DNA of 64,000 nt from Novosphingobium sp. KA1. GTDB lineage: Bacteria > Pseudomonadota > Alphaproteobacteria > Sphingomonadales > Sphingomonadaceae. Position numbers and translations under genes: made by a program. Positions 9,301-19,180 of the stretch are shown one piece after another; within the stretch, counting starts at the first letter, position 1; every line of letters begins with the position of its first letter. Below the pieces are notes generated by a model. It was not told the DNA's origin, made no database searches, and saw only the letters and a list, made by a program, of their open reading frames with translations. The stretch lies in contig NZ_CP021249.1 in assembly GCF_017309955.1 (NCBI RefSeq), forward strand, positions 124,001 through 188,000. Reading direction: 5' to 3'.

Positions 9301-10316
9301 AGCGGCTGCGCCGCCTGGTGCTTGGCACTCTCGCCGTGCTCGCGCTCGCCATGCTCGGCGCCGCACCGGCAAGGGCGAACGCCACTTGCCACGGCAAGTT
9401 CGTCAATCCGATTACCGACGTGTGCTGGTCGTGCCTGTTTCCGCTGTCGATCGGCGGGCTTTCGATCTGGAAGGGCTCGCGCCCCGATCCGAAGAACCCG
9501 ACATTTCCCTTGTGCGCCTGCGGCTCGCCGATCCCGCGCATCGGTATCTCGGTGGGCTTCTGGGAGCCGGTGCGGCTCGTCGATGTCACCAACAAGGCCT
9601 GGTGTTTCCCCAACCTCGGCGGGCTCGGGCTCAACCCCGGCTTCGATATCGGTAACGGCCATGTCCAGGGGCGCAGCCAGGTCGGTGGCAAGACCCAGAA
9701 CTCGTCGCAGTGGCAGGCCCACTACTACATCTACCCGCTGCTCTACTGGATGGAGATCCTCACCGACTTCCTCTGCTTCGAGCAGACGACCTTCGATGTC
9801 GCCTATGTAACCGAGCTCGACCCGCTCTGGCAGGATTCGGCGCTGACCTCGATCCTCAATCCCGAGGTCGCGCTTTTCGCCAACCCGCTCGCCACGGCCG
9901 CCTGTGCGGCGGACTGCGTCGCATCGACCGCGAAACTGCCGATCGACCAGATGTTCTGGTGCGCGGGCTGCAACGGCTCGATGTATCCCCTCAATGGCCA
10001 TGTCTCGGCGCATGTCAGCCCGGTCCAGGCCTCGCGGCTTGTCGCCGAACGCATGCTCTACAAGGTCCACCGCCAGGCGCTCGCCTGGGGGACGATGGGC
10101 TCCAAGGCGCTGTGCCACAAGTACCTGATGCCGGTGATGAGGAAGCAGCAATACCGGCTGCAGATGACCAATCCCGTCTCCACCGTGAAGGGGCGCTACG
10201 CCTGCGCGCCGATCGGCGCGACGACGATCATTCCCCACACCGGCAAGTCGTTTCCCGTCAAGGGCGAGGACTTTGGCTACCTCGTCTGGAGGAAACGCAA
10301 TTGCTGCATGTTGTGA
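9297..10316 (+). CDS. traU: TraU, pilus assembly / mating protein
   Basis: TraU is a periplasmic Cys-rich protein needed for DNA transfer and pilus assembly. The 339-residue product has a signal peptide ending near AAPARA. It carries the recognisable TraU segments CHGKFVNPITDVCWSCLFPLS, FPLCACGS and the FWEPVRLVDVT block, and many Cys residues throughout (for example CAADC, WCAGCNG and the terminal NCC). The high Cys content explains the two redox proteins in the operon. Start ATG 9297 overlaps the preceding ORF. Confidence 0.94.
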   Translation: MKRLRRLVLGTLAVLALAMLGAAPARANATCHGKFVNPITDVCWSCLFPLSIGGLSIWKGSRPDPKNPTFPLCACGSPIPRIGISVGFWEPVRLVDVTNKAWCFPNLGGLGLNPGFDIGNGHVQGRSQVGGKTQNSSQWQAHYYIYPLLYWMEILTDFLCFEQTTFDVAYVTELDPLWQDSALTSILNPEVALFANPLATAACAADCVASTAKLPIDQMFWCAGCNGSMYPLNGHVSAHVSPVQASRLVAERMLYKVHRQALAWGTMGSKALCHKYLMPVMRKQQYRLQMTNPVSTVKGRYACAPIGATTIIPHTGKSFPVKGEDFGYLVWRKRNCCML

Positions 10317-10330
10317 GGAGGTTAGCCGCC

Positions 10331-11101
10331 ATGCGCCGCCATCTTACCCGCCCCCGCGCGCGTGCTGCCGCCAGCCTTGTAGCGCTGGCAGCCGTTTCGG
10401 CCGCGCTCGCCCAGAGTGCAGCGCAGACGGTCGAGGAACTCGATCTGGCGGCGATCAAGGCGCGGGGGAGCGAGCAGGTGAGGGAAGCGCAGGCCCTGGT
10501 CGATGCCGTGGCTCATCGCGGCGAGGCGCACCAGGCCGAGGCCGAAGACCTGCGCGACGCCGGGCTCGCGGCGGCGACCTCGCTCGATCCCGCGAGCCTG
10601 CCGCAGGGTCCGAAAGGCCCGGTCGACTTCGACGAGATCCTGGCCGGTGCGGCCGCCAACAGTCAGGCGCCGATGGGCGAGGGGCCGCTGTTCACGGTCT
10701 TCGCCAGCCTCTCGATGCCGCAGGCTTCGCTTTCCCGCCTGATCCGCGACACCACCCAGGCCGGGGGCGTGGTCGTCTTTCGCGGCTTCCCGCAAAACAG
10801 CACGAAGGCCTTTGCCGAGGGGCTCAAGCGCGTCGTCACCGACGAGAGGCAGGAAGCCCATATCGCGATCGACCCGCGGCTGTTTCGCGCCTTTGCCGTC
10901 ACCGCCGCGCCGACCTTCGTGGTGACGGGACGCGCCTACGAGCTCTGCGACGGTTTCGACTGCACCAGCATGGTCCCCGACCACGACCGCATGACCGGCA
11001 ATGTCACGGTCGAATATGCGCTCGAGCGCTTTGCGACAAGCCGCGGACCCGGTGCGGGCGTCGCCCGGGTGGCGCTCGCCGAGCTGCGCAAGGGCAGCTG
11101 A
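10331..11101 (+). CDS. trbC: TrbC, F-type pilin assembly protein
   Basis: TrbC is a periplasmic protein that works with TraW in pilin assembly. The 256-residue product has a signal peptide (about residues 1-28), a predicted helical Glu/Ala-rich region, and the TrbC core from about residue 118 (LFTVFASLSMPQASLSRL, then VVVFRGF and APTFVV). ATG 10331 is chosen because GAGGAGG lies about ten bases upstream, just after the traU stop. The gene is followed by traN with one base between. Confidence 0.88.
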   Translation: MRRHLTRPRARAAASLVALAAVSAALAQSAAQTVEELDLAAIKARGSEQVREAQALVDAVAHRGEAHQAEAEDLRDAGLAAATSLDPASLPQGPKGPVDFDEILAGAAANSQAPMGEGPLFTVFASLSMPQASLSRLIRDTTQAGGVVVFRGFPQNSTKAFAEGLKRVVTDERQEAHIAIDPRLFRAFAVTAAPTFVVTGRAYELCDGFDCTSMVPDHDRMTGNVTVEYALERFATSRGPGAGVARVALAELRKGS

Positions 11102-11102
11102 C

Positions 11103-13250
11103 ATGACGGGAGCAGGATCACGGATGGCAAGGGGCAGGGCGGGCCGGTTCGCGCGTCTTGCTCTCCCCTGCCTGCTTCTCGTGCTCGCTGCCCTCCCGGC
11201 CCAGGCGCAGGTCTACATCCCGCCGCCCGATGACCTCGTCGAAGAGCTGCCGGTCCTGCCGCTCGACGTCGATCCCGTCCTGCCTGCACCCGCACCCCCG
11301 CCACCTTCCGCGCCAAGCACCATGAGCGCTGAGGAAGCCAAGGCCGAGGCGAGGAGCACCGGCGCCGTGCTGCGGGGTGCCTACCAGGGGCTGACCCAGG
11401 AGGCCGGCGCCGCAGGCCAGGTCCCGGGCTATCAGGAGAGCTATCCCGGCCAGACCCAGTATTACACCAATCCGGAAGCGCTGCAGACCGACGGCGCGGT
11501 GGCGGGCTGGAACAGCGAGGCTTACCGAACGGCCAATTCGACAACGCGGCCGACGGTCGACGTGACACGCAGCGATCTTGCCCGCGCCACTGCGATCGAA
11601 GCCAATCCCGATGCCTATCTGGAAGGCATGAGCGCCGATGGATCGACCGGCGACTGCGTGCCGCTCCCGCCCGGCTCGGGCGCGCCCAACACCGCGGAAT
11701 GGACCTGCCATGTCGGCTCGCAGGTGGTCGAACAGCCACGGACCTGCACCAGCAGCCTCGCGGTCGCGGAATGGAATGATACTCTCTACCAGTACATTTG
11801 CGTCACCAGTCCCAGCTTTGCCGGCTGCACTTCGCTTGCCGGTAATGCCCAATGCCGCATGACCTCGAGCTTCCCGGTTCCGGAATACGGGCTCACCGTC
11901 GACTATTACGACTGCGACGCCGCTGTCAGCGATCCCAACGCCTATTTGATCGCCACGCTGCCCAAGCCGCCGCCAGCCGATGCTTTCGCGGTCGTGAGCA
12001 ACGCCTATCGCTGCAATGCCCAAGGCATCAGCGATGCCCTGACCTTCGATCCCGTCACCGGCATGCCGCTGCAATATGTGACCGGCCTGCAGCAGTGCGG
12101 ATCGATTGCCTCGGACCCCACCTGCACCCGCACAAGCGCGGCGGCGGCCGGGCTTGCCGAGCGAGCGCTATGCAAGACCTGGGAATTCGTCGGCGATCCT
12201 TTCGGCGGCGGCGGATACCTGACCTGCATCGAGCCCGCCGCGCCCGAGGAGGTCTATCTCTGCTCGTCGAATGTCGCCGGAATGACCCCGGAGAGCGCGG
12301 TTTCGAAATGGTTCACGCAAGCGTGGACCGACGGCGCCTGCAGCATCGATCCGGCCAGTTGCAGCCTGTCCTCGGAGACCTGCACTGCGCCGGGTGAAAC
12401 CAGGGTCATCGGCGGGGTGGCGGTCACCCGCCCGTGCTGGGAACGCACGCGGACGTACCTGTGCCAAAGCGTGGTCGGCGGCGGCAACGACTGCGGCGCG
12501 CTCGAGGCCCAGGCAGGATGCTCGCTTGCGCGCGAGGTCTGCCTTGACGATCCGCCCTCGGCCGATGGCTCCTGCGCGGTCAGCGAGCGGGTCTATTCCT
12601 GTCCGATCCCGGGCACCAGCGAGGAGCCCGCGCAGTACATCTGCGGCGGCGACGTCTACTGCGTGAACGGCGACTGCGAGGCGGTGGAACGCGAAGCCTC
12701 CGACGAATTCAAGGATGCCGTGGTCGCGCTCAACGCACTCGGACAGGCCAATGCCGAGTTCGACGAGGCCGCGCTCACGCTGTTCAGGGGGACGCGCGAA
12801 AGCTGCTCGCACAAGGTCTTTGGGCTTTCGAACTGCTGCTCGGGCAAGGGCGTGCCGCTCCTCACCCCATGGCTCTGCTCCTCGGCCGAGAAGCTCCTCG
12901 ACGAGAAGGACGATGCGGGCCTGTGCCACAAGGTCGGGACCTACTGCTCGTCGAGCTTCCTTGGCATCTGCGTCACCAAGAAGGACGTCTACTGCTGCTT
13001 CCAGTCCAAGATCAGCCGCATCCTGCAAGAGCAGGGCCGCCCGCAGATCGGCAAGCCCTGGGGTAAGCCCAAGACCGAGACCTGCGAGGGGTTTTCGATC
13101 TTCGAGTTCCAGCAGCTTGACCTGTCTGTGATGGATTTTTCCGAGGTCTACGCGGACTTCATGGAAGCCGCGAAGCTCCCCGACGAGGCCGCGGCTCTCG
13201 TCCAGATCCAGCAGAAGATCGCCGACTATTTTGCGGCGCACAAGCCGTGA
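11103..13250 (+). CDS. traN: TraN, mating-pair stabilisation outer-membrane protein
   Basis: TraN is the large outer-membrane adhesin that stabilises mating pairs and can determine recipient specificity. The 715-residue product has a signal peptide (hydrophobic LALPCLLLVLAALPAQAQ), a Pro-rich neck, then a long Cys-rich body with dozens of Cys residues. Near the C terminus is the characteristic CCSGKGVPLLTPWLC followed by CHKVGTYCS and YCCFQSKISRILQEQGR, a strong TraN signature. The start is ATG 11103; ATG 11124 is an alternative. The recipient-contact part is expected in the variable middle. Confidence 0.93.
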   Translation: MTGAGSRMARGRAGRFARLALPCLLLVLAALPAQAQVYIPPPDDLVEELPVLPLDVDPVLPAPAPPPPSAPSTMSAEEAKAEARSTGAVLRGAYQGLTQEAGAAGQVPGYQESYPGQTQYYTNPEALQTDGAVAGWNSEAYRTANSTTRPTVDVTRSDLARATAIEANPDAYLEGMSADGSTGDCVPLPPGSGAPNTAEWTCHVGSQVVEQPRTCTSSLAVAEWNDTLYQYICVTSPSFAGCTSLAGNAQCRMTSSFPVPEYGLTVDYYDCDAAVSDPNAYLIATLPKPPPADAFAVVSNAYRCNAQGISDALTFDPVTGMPLQYVTGLQQCGSIASDPTCTRTSAAAAGLAERALCKTWEFVGDPFGGGGYLTCIEPAAPEEVYLCSSNVAGMTPESAVSKWFTQAWTDGACSIDPASCSLSSETCTAPGETRVIGGVAVTRPCWERTRTYLCQSVVGGGNDCGALEAQAGCSLAREVCLDDPPSADGSCAVSERVYSCPIPGTSEEPAQYICGGDVYCVNGDCEAVEREASDEFKDAVVALNALGQANAEFDEAALTLFRGTRESCSHKVFGLSNCCSGKGVPLLTPWLCSSAEKLLDEKDDAGLCHKVGTYCSSSFLGICVTKKDVYCCFQSKISRILQEQGRPQIGKPWGKPKTETCEGFSIFEFQQLDLSVMDFSEVYADFMEAAKLPDEAAALVQIQQKIADYFAAHKP

Positions 13251-13260
13251 GGGAATTGTC

Positions 13261-13650
13261 ATGACCAGAAAATTCCGGAAGCGGCCTCCCGGTGACGTGT
13301 TGGCGTTTGAAGTCGGCGGCCACCTGCTTTGGACTCATATGGCCTTGTCCGAGTTCTTCGTCGTCATGGCTCTGTGCCGCCACGGCCCTTCGACCTGCGC
13401 CGAGGTCGCTCGGGAAGTATCGACCTGGCTTGATACGCCGCTGCCGCCCGATGGGCTCGACCGCGCGCTGCACGCGGCGGCCGGACTGGGCTGGGCCCGC
13501 CTGGATGAGGGAACTTACACGATCAGCAGCGATGGTACCCGGATCATTCGCAGCTGCCACATTGCCTACACGCGCATGTTGGGAAGCGGCGTCATTCACC
13601 TCGATGTCGCTGCTGCCCAAAGCTGCGCCGCAGAGTTTGAAAGGTCCTGA
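13261..13650 (+). CDS. Small winged-helix-like ORF between traN and traF
   Basis: The 129-residue product looks like a winged helix: MALSEFFVVMALCRHGPSTC followed by AEVAREVSTWL and a wing-like GWARLDEGTYTISSDGTRII. That layout resembles PadR/MarR-type DNA-binding folds. The match is by pattern only. No signal peptide or membrane segment is seen, so it would be a cytoplasmic protein inside an operon of envelope proteins. ATG 13261 follows a GAGGGAATTGTC leader; a TTG at 13231 could add ten residues. It might regulate the tra operon. Confidence 0.55.
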   Translation: MTRKFRKRPPGDVLAFEVGGHLLWTHMALSEFFVVMALCRHGPSTCAEVAREVSTWLDTPLPPDGLDRALHAAAGLGWARLDEGTYTISSDGTRIIRSCHIAYTRMLGSGVIHLDVAAAQSCAAEFERS

Positions 13651-13652
13651 TC

Positions 13653-14471
13653 ATGATCCTGCGTCCCCGAACCTCACTCACGGTGCTGGCCACACTTCTG
13701 GCAGCACCCACCACTTTGGCGCTTGCGGCAGACCCGCACGGCGATGGCGTTGAAGTCGAGCAGCAGGAAGACGCGCTCTACTGCAAGGAGCGCAGGCTCG
13801 GGACTTGGTTCTACTGCGAGCGGCCCAAAGAAGCGCCGCGCGCGGCGGCAAGCCCCGCGGCCTCTGCGCGCAGCCAGCTTGCGGCGATCTCTGCCAATCT
13901 CGAAGAGCTGAAGGCGCGCGCCATCCTCGATCCCAGCGCAGAGAACGTCACCGCCTATGTCCGCTTCCAGCGCGAGCAGCTCGACCGCTCCTCGCTGTTC
14001 GCCGATGTCTGGCAGCGCGCTCTGTGGCAGGATCCGGGGCTCGACTACACGCTGCAGCGCCCGGTCTCGACGCTCGGCAAGCGTGCCTGGATCGACCAGC
14101 GCAAGACCGATCGCGACCTTGCCATGGCGAAACTTCCCGGGCGCTACGGGGTGTTCTACTTCTACGCCTCGAGCTGCGGCGCCTGCGATATCTTCGCCCC
14201 GATCCTCAAAGCCGTGAGCGACAGGTACGGGCTTGCCGTCCTCGCGGTGTCAATGGACGGCGGCCCGACCGCGACCTTCCCGAACTATGTCGTCGATGCC
14301 GGGCAGTACGAACGGCTCGGGCTCGGCACCGATCGCCAAGTGCCCGCGCTGGTCCTGTTCGACTCCGTGACGAAGCAACCGATGCCGATCGGTTACGGGA
14401 TCCTCAGCCAGGACGAGATTATGGACCGGGTGTTCCAGCTGACCCAGGTGCAGCCCGGGAGCGACTTCTGA
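13653..14471 (+). CDS. traF: TraF, thioredoxin-fold pilus assembly protein
   Basis: Periplasmic F-type TraF with a thioredoxin fold, acting with TraH in pilus assembly. The 272-residue product has a signal peptide ending at LALAA, a helical middle, and a C-terminal thioredoxin-like domain with a redox motif C175-G-A-C178 inside YFYASSCGACDIF. F plasmid TraF lacks an active CXXC (from memory), so this version may be redox active alongside the DsbC-like protein at 2207. It directly abuts traH. Confidence 0.87.
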   Translation: MILRPRTSLTVLATLLAAPTTLALAADPHGDGVEVEQQEDALYCKERRLGTWFYCERPKEAPRAAASPAASARSQLAAISANLEELKARAILDPSAENVTAYVRFQREQLDRSSLFADVWQRALWQDPGLDYTLQRPVSTLGKRAWIDQRKTDRDLAMAKLPGRYGVFYFYASSCGACDIFAPILKAVSDRYGLAVLAVSMDGGPTATFPNYVVDAGQYERLGLGTDRQVPALVLFDSVTKQPMPIGYGILSQDEIMDRVFQLTQVQPGSDF

Positions 14472-15922
14472 TGCGCGGCGCGCTCACCCATCGCCTCGCC
14501 GGCGCCTCGCGCAAGGCTCTGACCGCCGTGCTCGCAGCCTCGGTCGTGCTCGCTGCCCCCACGCCTGCGCTCGCGGGCGTCGAAGGCGAGATGCAGAACT
14601 TCATGTCCGACATGGGCGCGCAGGCCAATGTCACCGGCCCTTCGGCCTATCAGGGCCAGTCGGCGGGCTATTATTCGGGCGGCGCCATGTGGTCGCGCTT
14701 TCCGCAGAAGAACATCCAGCCCTTCAACATCCAGCTGCCGCACGCACGCGCCGGCTGCGGCGGCATCGACCTGTTTGCCGGCTCGTTCTCGTTCATCAAC
14801 ACCGCCGAGTTGGTCGCGATGCTCAAAGCCACGGCCAACAATGCGCTCGGCTTCGCCTTCAAGCTCGCGATCGACACGATCTCGCCCGAGATCGGCAAGG
14901 TCATGGATGAGCTTGCCCAGAAGGTGCAGCAGATGAACCAGATGAACATTTCGAGCTGCGAGACCGCGCAGGCGCTGGTCGGCGGGCTCTGGCCGACCTC
15001 GGACACCGCATCGTCGGTCATCTGCGAGGCGATCGCCAACAGCCAGGGCGCGGTCGCCGACTGGGCGCGGGCCCGCCAGCAGTGCAACAATGGCGGGCAG
15101 CGCGAGGCCCTGAAGGGCGCGAATTCCGATCCCGACATGAAGGAACAGGCCGGGATGCCCAACAATTACACCTGGGAAGCGCTCGGCAAGAAGTACGGCG
15201 GTTTCGACACCCAGTTCCGCGAGTTCCTGATGACGCTGGTCGGGACCGTGATCTACGATCCCAACGGCAGTGGCGGCAAACCGCGGGTCCAGTTCATCGG
15301 CCCGGCGGACTCCGCGCTGATCAGCGCCATGCTCGACGGCACTTCGGCCGCGCCGCACAAGGTCTGGTCCTGCGGATCGGACACGGCCAAGTGCATGGCT
15401 CCCACCGAGACCTCGCTGGTGATCGGACCCAATGTGGCTTTGAAGGCCAAGGTCCGCGCGCTGATCGAAAGCATGGCCCTCAAGGTCCGCGATCCCGGCG
15501 CTTCACTCACCCCGGCCGAAGTCCAGCTGCTCGGCATGGCAAGCGTTCCCGTCTACAAAATCATCACCGTGAGCGCGGCGGCCGAGTTCGGCATCTCCGT
15601 CCAGGAGATCAACGACCTTTCCGAAATCGTCGCAGTCGACCTCGTCACCACCATGACCATGCGCTTCATCGACATGGCGGTGAACGCGCGCTCGGACTTC
15701 AACGGGGCGGACGCCGATAGTTTGCGCGAATGGCGCGAGGGACTTTACGAGACCCGGCGCAACTTCCTCGGCCTCGCGGCGCGCACCTCGGCACGCTTCG
15801 ACCAGACCTTCGCGCTGATCCAGCGCACGCAGATGCTCGAAAAGACGCTGCGCAGCCAGCTTTCCCCGCAGATGTCGGCGGCGCTGCGCTTCTCGCGCAC
15901 TCTGAGCAGCCAAGTCCAGTAG
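14471..15922 (+). CDS. traH: TraH, F-pilus assembly protein
   Basis: TraH is a periplasmic/outer-membrane-associated assembly protein of F-type systems. The 483-residue product has a signal peptide ending at PALA, the early TraH signature (GGAMWSRFPQKNIQPFNIQLP then GCGGIDLFAGSFSFIN), a helical central part, and a C-terminal coiled-coil stretch from about 420. The start ATG 14471 touches the traF stop; the open frame continues far upstream without meaning. Length is typical (about 450-480). Confidence 0.94.
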   Translation: MRGALTHRLAGASRKALTAVLAASVVLAAPTPALAGVEGEMQNFMSDMGAQANVTGPSAYQGQSAGYYSGGAMWSRFPQKNIQPFNIQLPHARAGCGGIDLFAGSFSFINTAELVAMLKATANNALGFAFKLAIDTISPEIGKVMDELAQKVQQMNQMNISSCETAQALVGGLWPTSDTASSVICEAIANSQGAVADWARARQQCNNGGQREALKGANSDPDMKEQAGMPNNYTWEALGKKYGGFDTQFREFLMTLVGTVIYDPNGSGGKPRVQFIGPADSALISAMLDGTSAAPHKVWSCGSDTAKCMAPTETSLVIGPNVALKAKVRALIESMALKVRDPGASLTPAEVQLLGMASVPVYKIITVSAAAEFGISVQEINDLSEIVAVDLVTTMTMRFIDMAVNARSDFNGADADSLREWREGLYETRRNFLGLAARTSARFDQTFALIQRTQMLEKTLRSQLSPQMSAALRFSRTLSSQVQ

Positions 15923-15938
15923 GGGCGGTAACCGCACG

Positions 15939-18900
15939 ATGCTCGAGGTCTTCACAGTCGGCGGCGGCGAGTACCTCGTCAATACCTTCAACGCCATCGC
16001 TGCCTGGACCGGTTCGGGCGGGTTCAAGTCGGTGATCCGCGTCGTGATGGTGATGGGGTTGATCTACGCGCTCCTCGTCACCGCCATGGACCTCGACTGG
16101 CGCGCCTGGTTTCGCTGGTTCATTCAGTCTACGCTGATCTACCTCGTGCTCATGGTGCCGACGGTCACCGTCAAGGTCACCGACCGCGTCAATCCGGGGC
16201 TTGCCCCCGCCACGGTGGCCAATGTGCCGATCGGGCTCGGCGTCATGGCCTCATTCACCAGCCAGGTGAGCGACTATTTTACCCGCACGGCCGAGACGGT
16301 CTTCGTCATGCCCGCCGCTCTCAATTACTCGAATGGCGGCTTCGTCTACGGCGCGCGGATGTGGGACAAGGTGCGCGGCTTCGAGATCCGCAATCCCGTC
16401 TTCAAGGCGAACCTCGACGGTTACCTCAAGCAATGCGCCTATTACGACATCCTCTTGGGCACAAAGAGTCTGAAGCTGCTCAGCGAATCTACCGATCTCT
16501 GGGCCGACCTTGGGGCCAATGCCGCGACCAACCGCGGCATGAAGTACCTGACCGATACCGGCGCCGGCTCGGTAGACATCGAGGGCAAGACCTGTGCCGA
16601 GGCCTGGACGCTGATCGACGGGCAGTGGGAAGCCGAGATCAATGCCTATGCGCTGCCCTTTGCCCACACCATGTACCCCAAGCTCAGCCAGGCCGCCGCC
16701 GGGGCCAAGCTTGCCACCGACGTGCCGGTGATTTCGCAGCTGCTCACCGGCGCCGCCATGCCGCGCAACCAGTTCCTCAAGCAGAAGAGCGTGGTCGATG
16801 CCTTCGAGGCCGCCCAGCTCGACTTCGGCAATGCCGACAGCGATTCCTTTGCCCTCCAGCGCGCCGATGCCCAGACCCGCAACGCCATGACCACCACGGC
16901 CGAGCAGGGGTTGATCTGGATTCCAGTGCTGAACGTCGTGCTGACGGTCGTGTTCTACGCGCTCTTCCCGATCGTCTTTCCGCTGCTGCTGTTCCCCAAA
17001 AGCGGCATCGCGACGCTCAAGGGATACTTCGCCGGGTTCTTCTACCTCGCCGCCTGGGGACCGATCTACGTCCTCATCCACATGTTCATCATGGACCGGC
17101 TGACCGCTCAGACCAATGCGGCGGCGCCGGGCGGGATTGCGCTTGCCAACTGGGCGGGGATCGACGCGGTCAACCAGGACATCGCGACGATGGCCGGGTT
17201 CCTGATGATGTCGGTGCCGGTACTTGCGCTGATGGTCATGCGCGGCACCATGTCGGTCGCCTCGAACATGGGCTCGATGCTCAGCGCGCCGCAAGGGGCG
17301 GCCGATGCTGCCGCGCTCGAGCGGACCACCGGCAACTACACATTCGGCGATGTCAGCCATGGAAACTTCAACGCCAACAACCGCCAGATGGCGCAGTGGA
17401 ACCAGGCCCCCAATCTGGCTGTGGGCGCAAGCCACATGGGCCTCAGAAGCGACGATGGCGCGATGACCCATGCCTATGGCAGCGGCGCGCGGGTGATCGA
17501 CACCAGCGGGGCGATCTCGCAGTTGCCGTTCAAGGCCTCGATGACGCGCGGCTATGCCAGCGATTTGCGAAATCAGGGCCAGTGGTACCTCAATGAGGCC
17601 GACCGGATCGAGAACGGCACCTCGGCGAGTTGGAGCAGCACACGCGGAACCTTTGGAAGCGCGGTCAGCGCCAGCAGCCAGGTGACCGGAAGCCGCAGTG
17701 AACGCGGATCGCGCGCGTCCGACACCCACAATGTCGGCGGCAATGTCGTGGTCGAAGGCTCGGCCGGCAAGTCGACGCGGGAGGTAACCAACGACGATCT
17801 GATCCTGCGGCAGGGCAATAGCCGTTCGAGCGGGAATTTCTCGACAAGGACCTTTGGTACGAGCGCCTCTCTGACGGGCACCGGGACAATCGGGACCCCG
17901 CTCGAGGGCGCCATCGGAAGCGGCGTCTCCGCTTCCGCCTCCGCGGCCATATCCGGTCGCAAGGAGACCGGCGACAGCGCGAGCGTAAACACCGAGCGGT
18001 CAGCAACGAACCAAGTCACCCGCGGCACCGACAAGTCCGAGGATGTCAGCAGCCGCGTCGTCGTCAGCGGCAACAGCGGCGACGTCCAGTCTTCAGGCAC
18101 GTTCAGCCAAAGCTCCGACTACACCGATGCCAGCCAGAGCCGGACCAGCAGCGAGGGCTCCGACTGGCGGGTCTCCGAAGCCGAGGAGCGCCGCGCCGCA
18201 GCCGCGCGCTACCGCGAGATCGGCAGCCGGATGATGAACGAAGCAAGCTATGCGGAAAGCCACGGGTTTCAGGTCTCGAGCGACATGTCGAACCTGATCC
18301 AGGATCGATACGAGGCACTGCAGCGCGAGCATCCCGAGTGGCACCTGCCAGACATTGCCAACCCGCGGCTCGATTACCGCGACATGGCACGGCGCGATCA
18401 GGCGATCAGCTACATCATGGACGACCTGATGAGCGACCTCAGGAACCGCCGGATTGACGAACTGGGCGACGTCGCGGCGATCGCCGGGCAGGGCAAGCTC
18501 GGCAGCCATGCCGATCTCGGCATGCCGCAAGCCGCATCGCTTTCGCCTGCCGATCGCACGCCGCCCCTCGTGGCCTCTTCCCTCGAGGGAGGACCACTGC
18601 TTGCCGCTCCCGAAGGCCCGGTCGATGGTGCCAGGCTGGCCAGGGAACTCGGCATGGGCGTCAAGGCCGGCGCGCGGCTCGGCCGAATGGACGGCGACCT
18701 CGTCCCTGCGATGGGCGTGGTGGCGGACGAGGCAAGGGCGCTCGGGTTGCCGCGCCCGGTGGTAACTTCGGGGAATGACAGCAACCAGCATGCCTCCGGC
18801 TCGGCGCACTACGACAATCGCGCGCTCGACTTCCGCGGCAACAACATCTCGGACCAACAGGGAGAACAGTGGGCGGAGCGCGTACGCGAGCGCCTGGGCC

Positions 18901-18980
18901 CGAATTATGCCGTCGACTTCGAAAGGTTTCCAGATAACCCTGCTCGCGATCACCTGCACGTTGCCAGGCGGCGTGGATAG
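15939..18980 (+). CDS. traG: TraG, mating-pair stabilisation protein with C-terminal M15-like peptidase
   Basis: TraG is a polytopic inner-membrane protein needed for pilus assembly and mating-pair stabilisation. The 1013-residue product has hydrophobic segments near residues 30-55, 60-85, 320-365 and 405-430, then a long Ser/Gly-rich periplasmic or translocated region (about 440-900). The last 90 residues carry an M15/VanX-like zinc site: H957-x6-D964 (in SAHYDNRALDF) and H1005-L-H1007, with N-terminal H951. This suggests a peptidoglycan peptidase or carboxypeptidase module fused to TraG. It is the last gene of the main tra operon. Confidence 0.92.
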   Translation: MLEVFTVGGGEYLVNTFNAIAAWTGSGGFKSVIRVVMVMGLIYALLVTAMDLDWRAWFRWFIQSTLIYLVLMVPTVTVKVTDRVNPGLAPATVANVPIGLGVMASFTSQVSDYFTRTAETVFVMPAALNYSNGGFVYGARMWDKVRGFEIRNPVFKANLDGYLKQCAYYDILLGTKSLKLLSESTDLWADLGANAATNRGMKYLTDTGAGSVDIEGKTCAEAWTLIDGQWEAEINAYALPFAHTMYPKLSQAAAGAKLATDVPVISQLLTGAAMPRNQFLKQKSVVDAFEAAQLDFGNADSDSFALQRADAQTRNAMTTTAEQGLIWIPVLNVVLTVVFYALFPIVFPLLLFPKSGIATLKGYFAGFFYLAAWGPIYVLIHMFIMDRLTAQTNAAAPGGIALANWAGIDAVNQDIATMAGFLMMSVPVLALMVMRGTMSVASNMGSMLSAPQGAADAAALERTTGNYTFGDVSHGNFNANNRQMAQWNQAPNLAVGASHMGLRSDDGAMTHAYGSGARVIDTSGAISQLPFKASMTRGYASDLRNQGQWYLNEADRIENGTSASWSSTRGTFGSAVSASSQVTGSRSERGSRASDTHNVGGNVVVEGSAGKSTREVTNDDLILRQGNSRSSGNFSTRTFGTSASLTGTGTIGTPLEGAIGSGVSASASAAISGRKETGDSASVNTERSATNQVTRGTDKSEDVSSRVVVSGNSGDVQSSGTFSQSSDYTDASQSRTSSEGSDWRVSEAEERRAAAARYREIGSRMMNEASYAESHGFQVSSDMSNLIQDRYEALQREHPEWHLPDIANPRLDYRDMARRDQAISYIMDDLMSDLRNRRIDELGDVAAIAGQGKLGSHADLGMPQAASLSPADRTPPLVASSLEGGPLLAAPEGPVDGARLARELGMGVKAGARLGRMDGDLVPAMGVVADEARALGLPRPVVTSGNDSNQHASGSAHYDNRALDFRGNNISDQQGEQWAERVRERLGPNYAVDFERFPDNPARDHLHVARRRG

Positions 18981-18982
18981 CT

Positions 18983-19180
18983 TCAGCCGAACAAATTCGA
19001 CATATAAGCGAGGAAAGCTCCCAGCGCGGCCATGATCACCGCCAAGGGAAGAGCCAATGGGTAGTTCCCCGAACGACCCCCTCCCCGAAAAGTCGGGAGC
19101 GGTTGGCCGGTTACGTGATCGAAGTGACCTGGGCGGGGAAACACGGGTTGGCCATCGAGTCCGTAACGATTGTGGTCCAT
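18983..19180 (-). CDS. Small single-pass membrane protein
   Basis: A 65-residue product starting MDHNRYGLDGQPVFPRPGH, with a polar Pro-rich N terminus and one C-terminal transmembrane segment (about residues 42-62, LALPLAVIMAALGAFLAYMS). The start is set by AGGAG seven bases upstream; the longer open frame to 19417 is not needed. It lies tail to tail with traG. No family recognised. Confidence 0.6.
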   Translation of the reverse strand: MDHNRYGLDGQPVFPRPGHFDHVTGQPLPTFRGGGRSGNYPLALPLAVIMAALGAFLAYMSNLFG

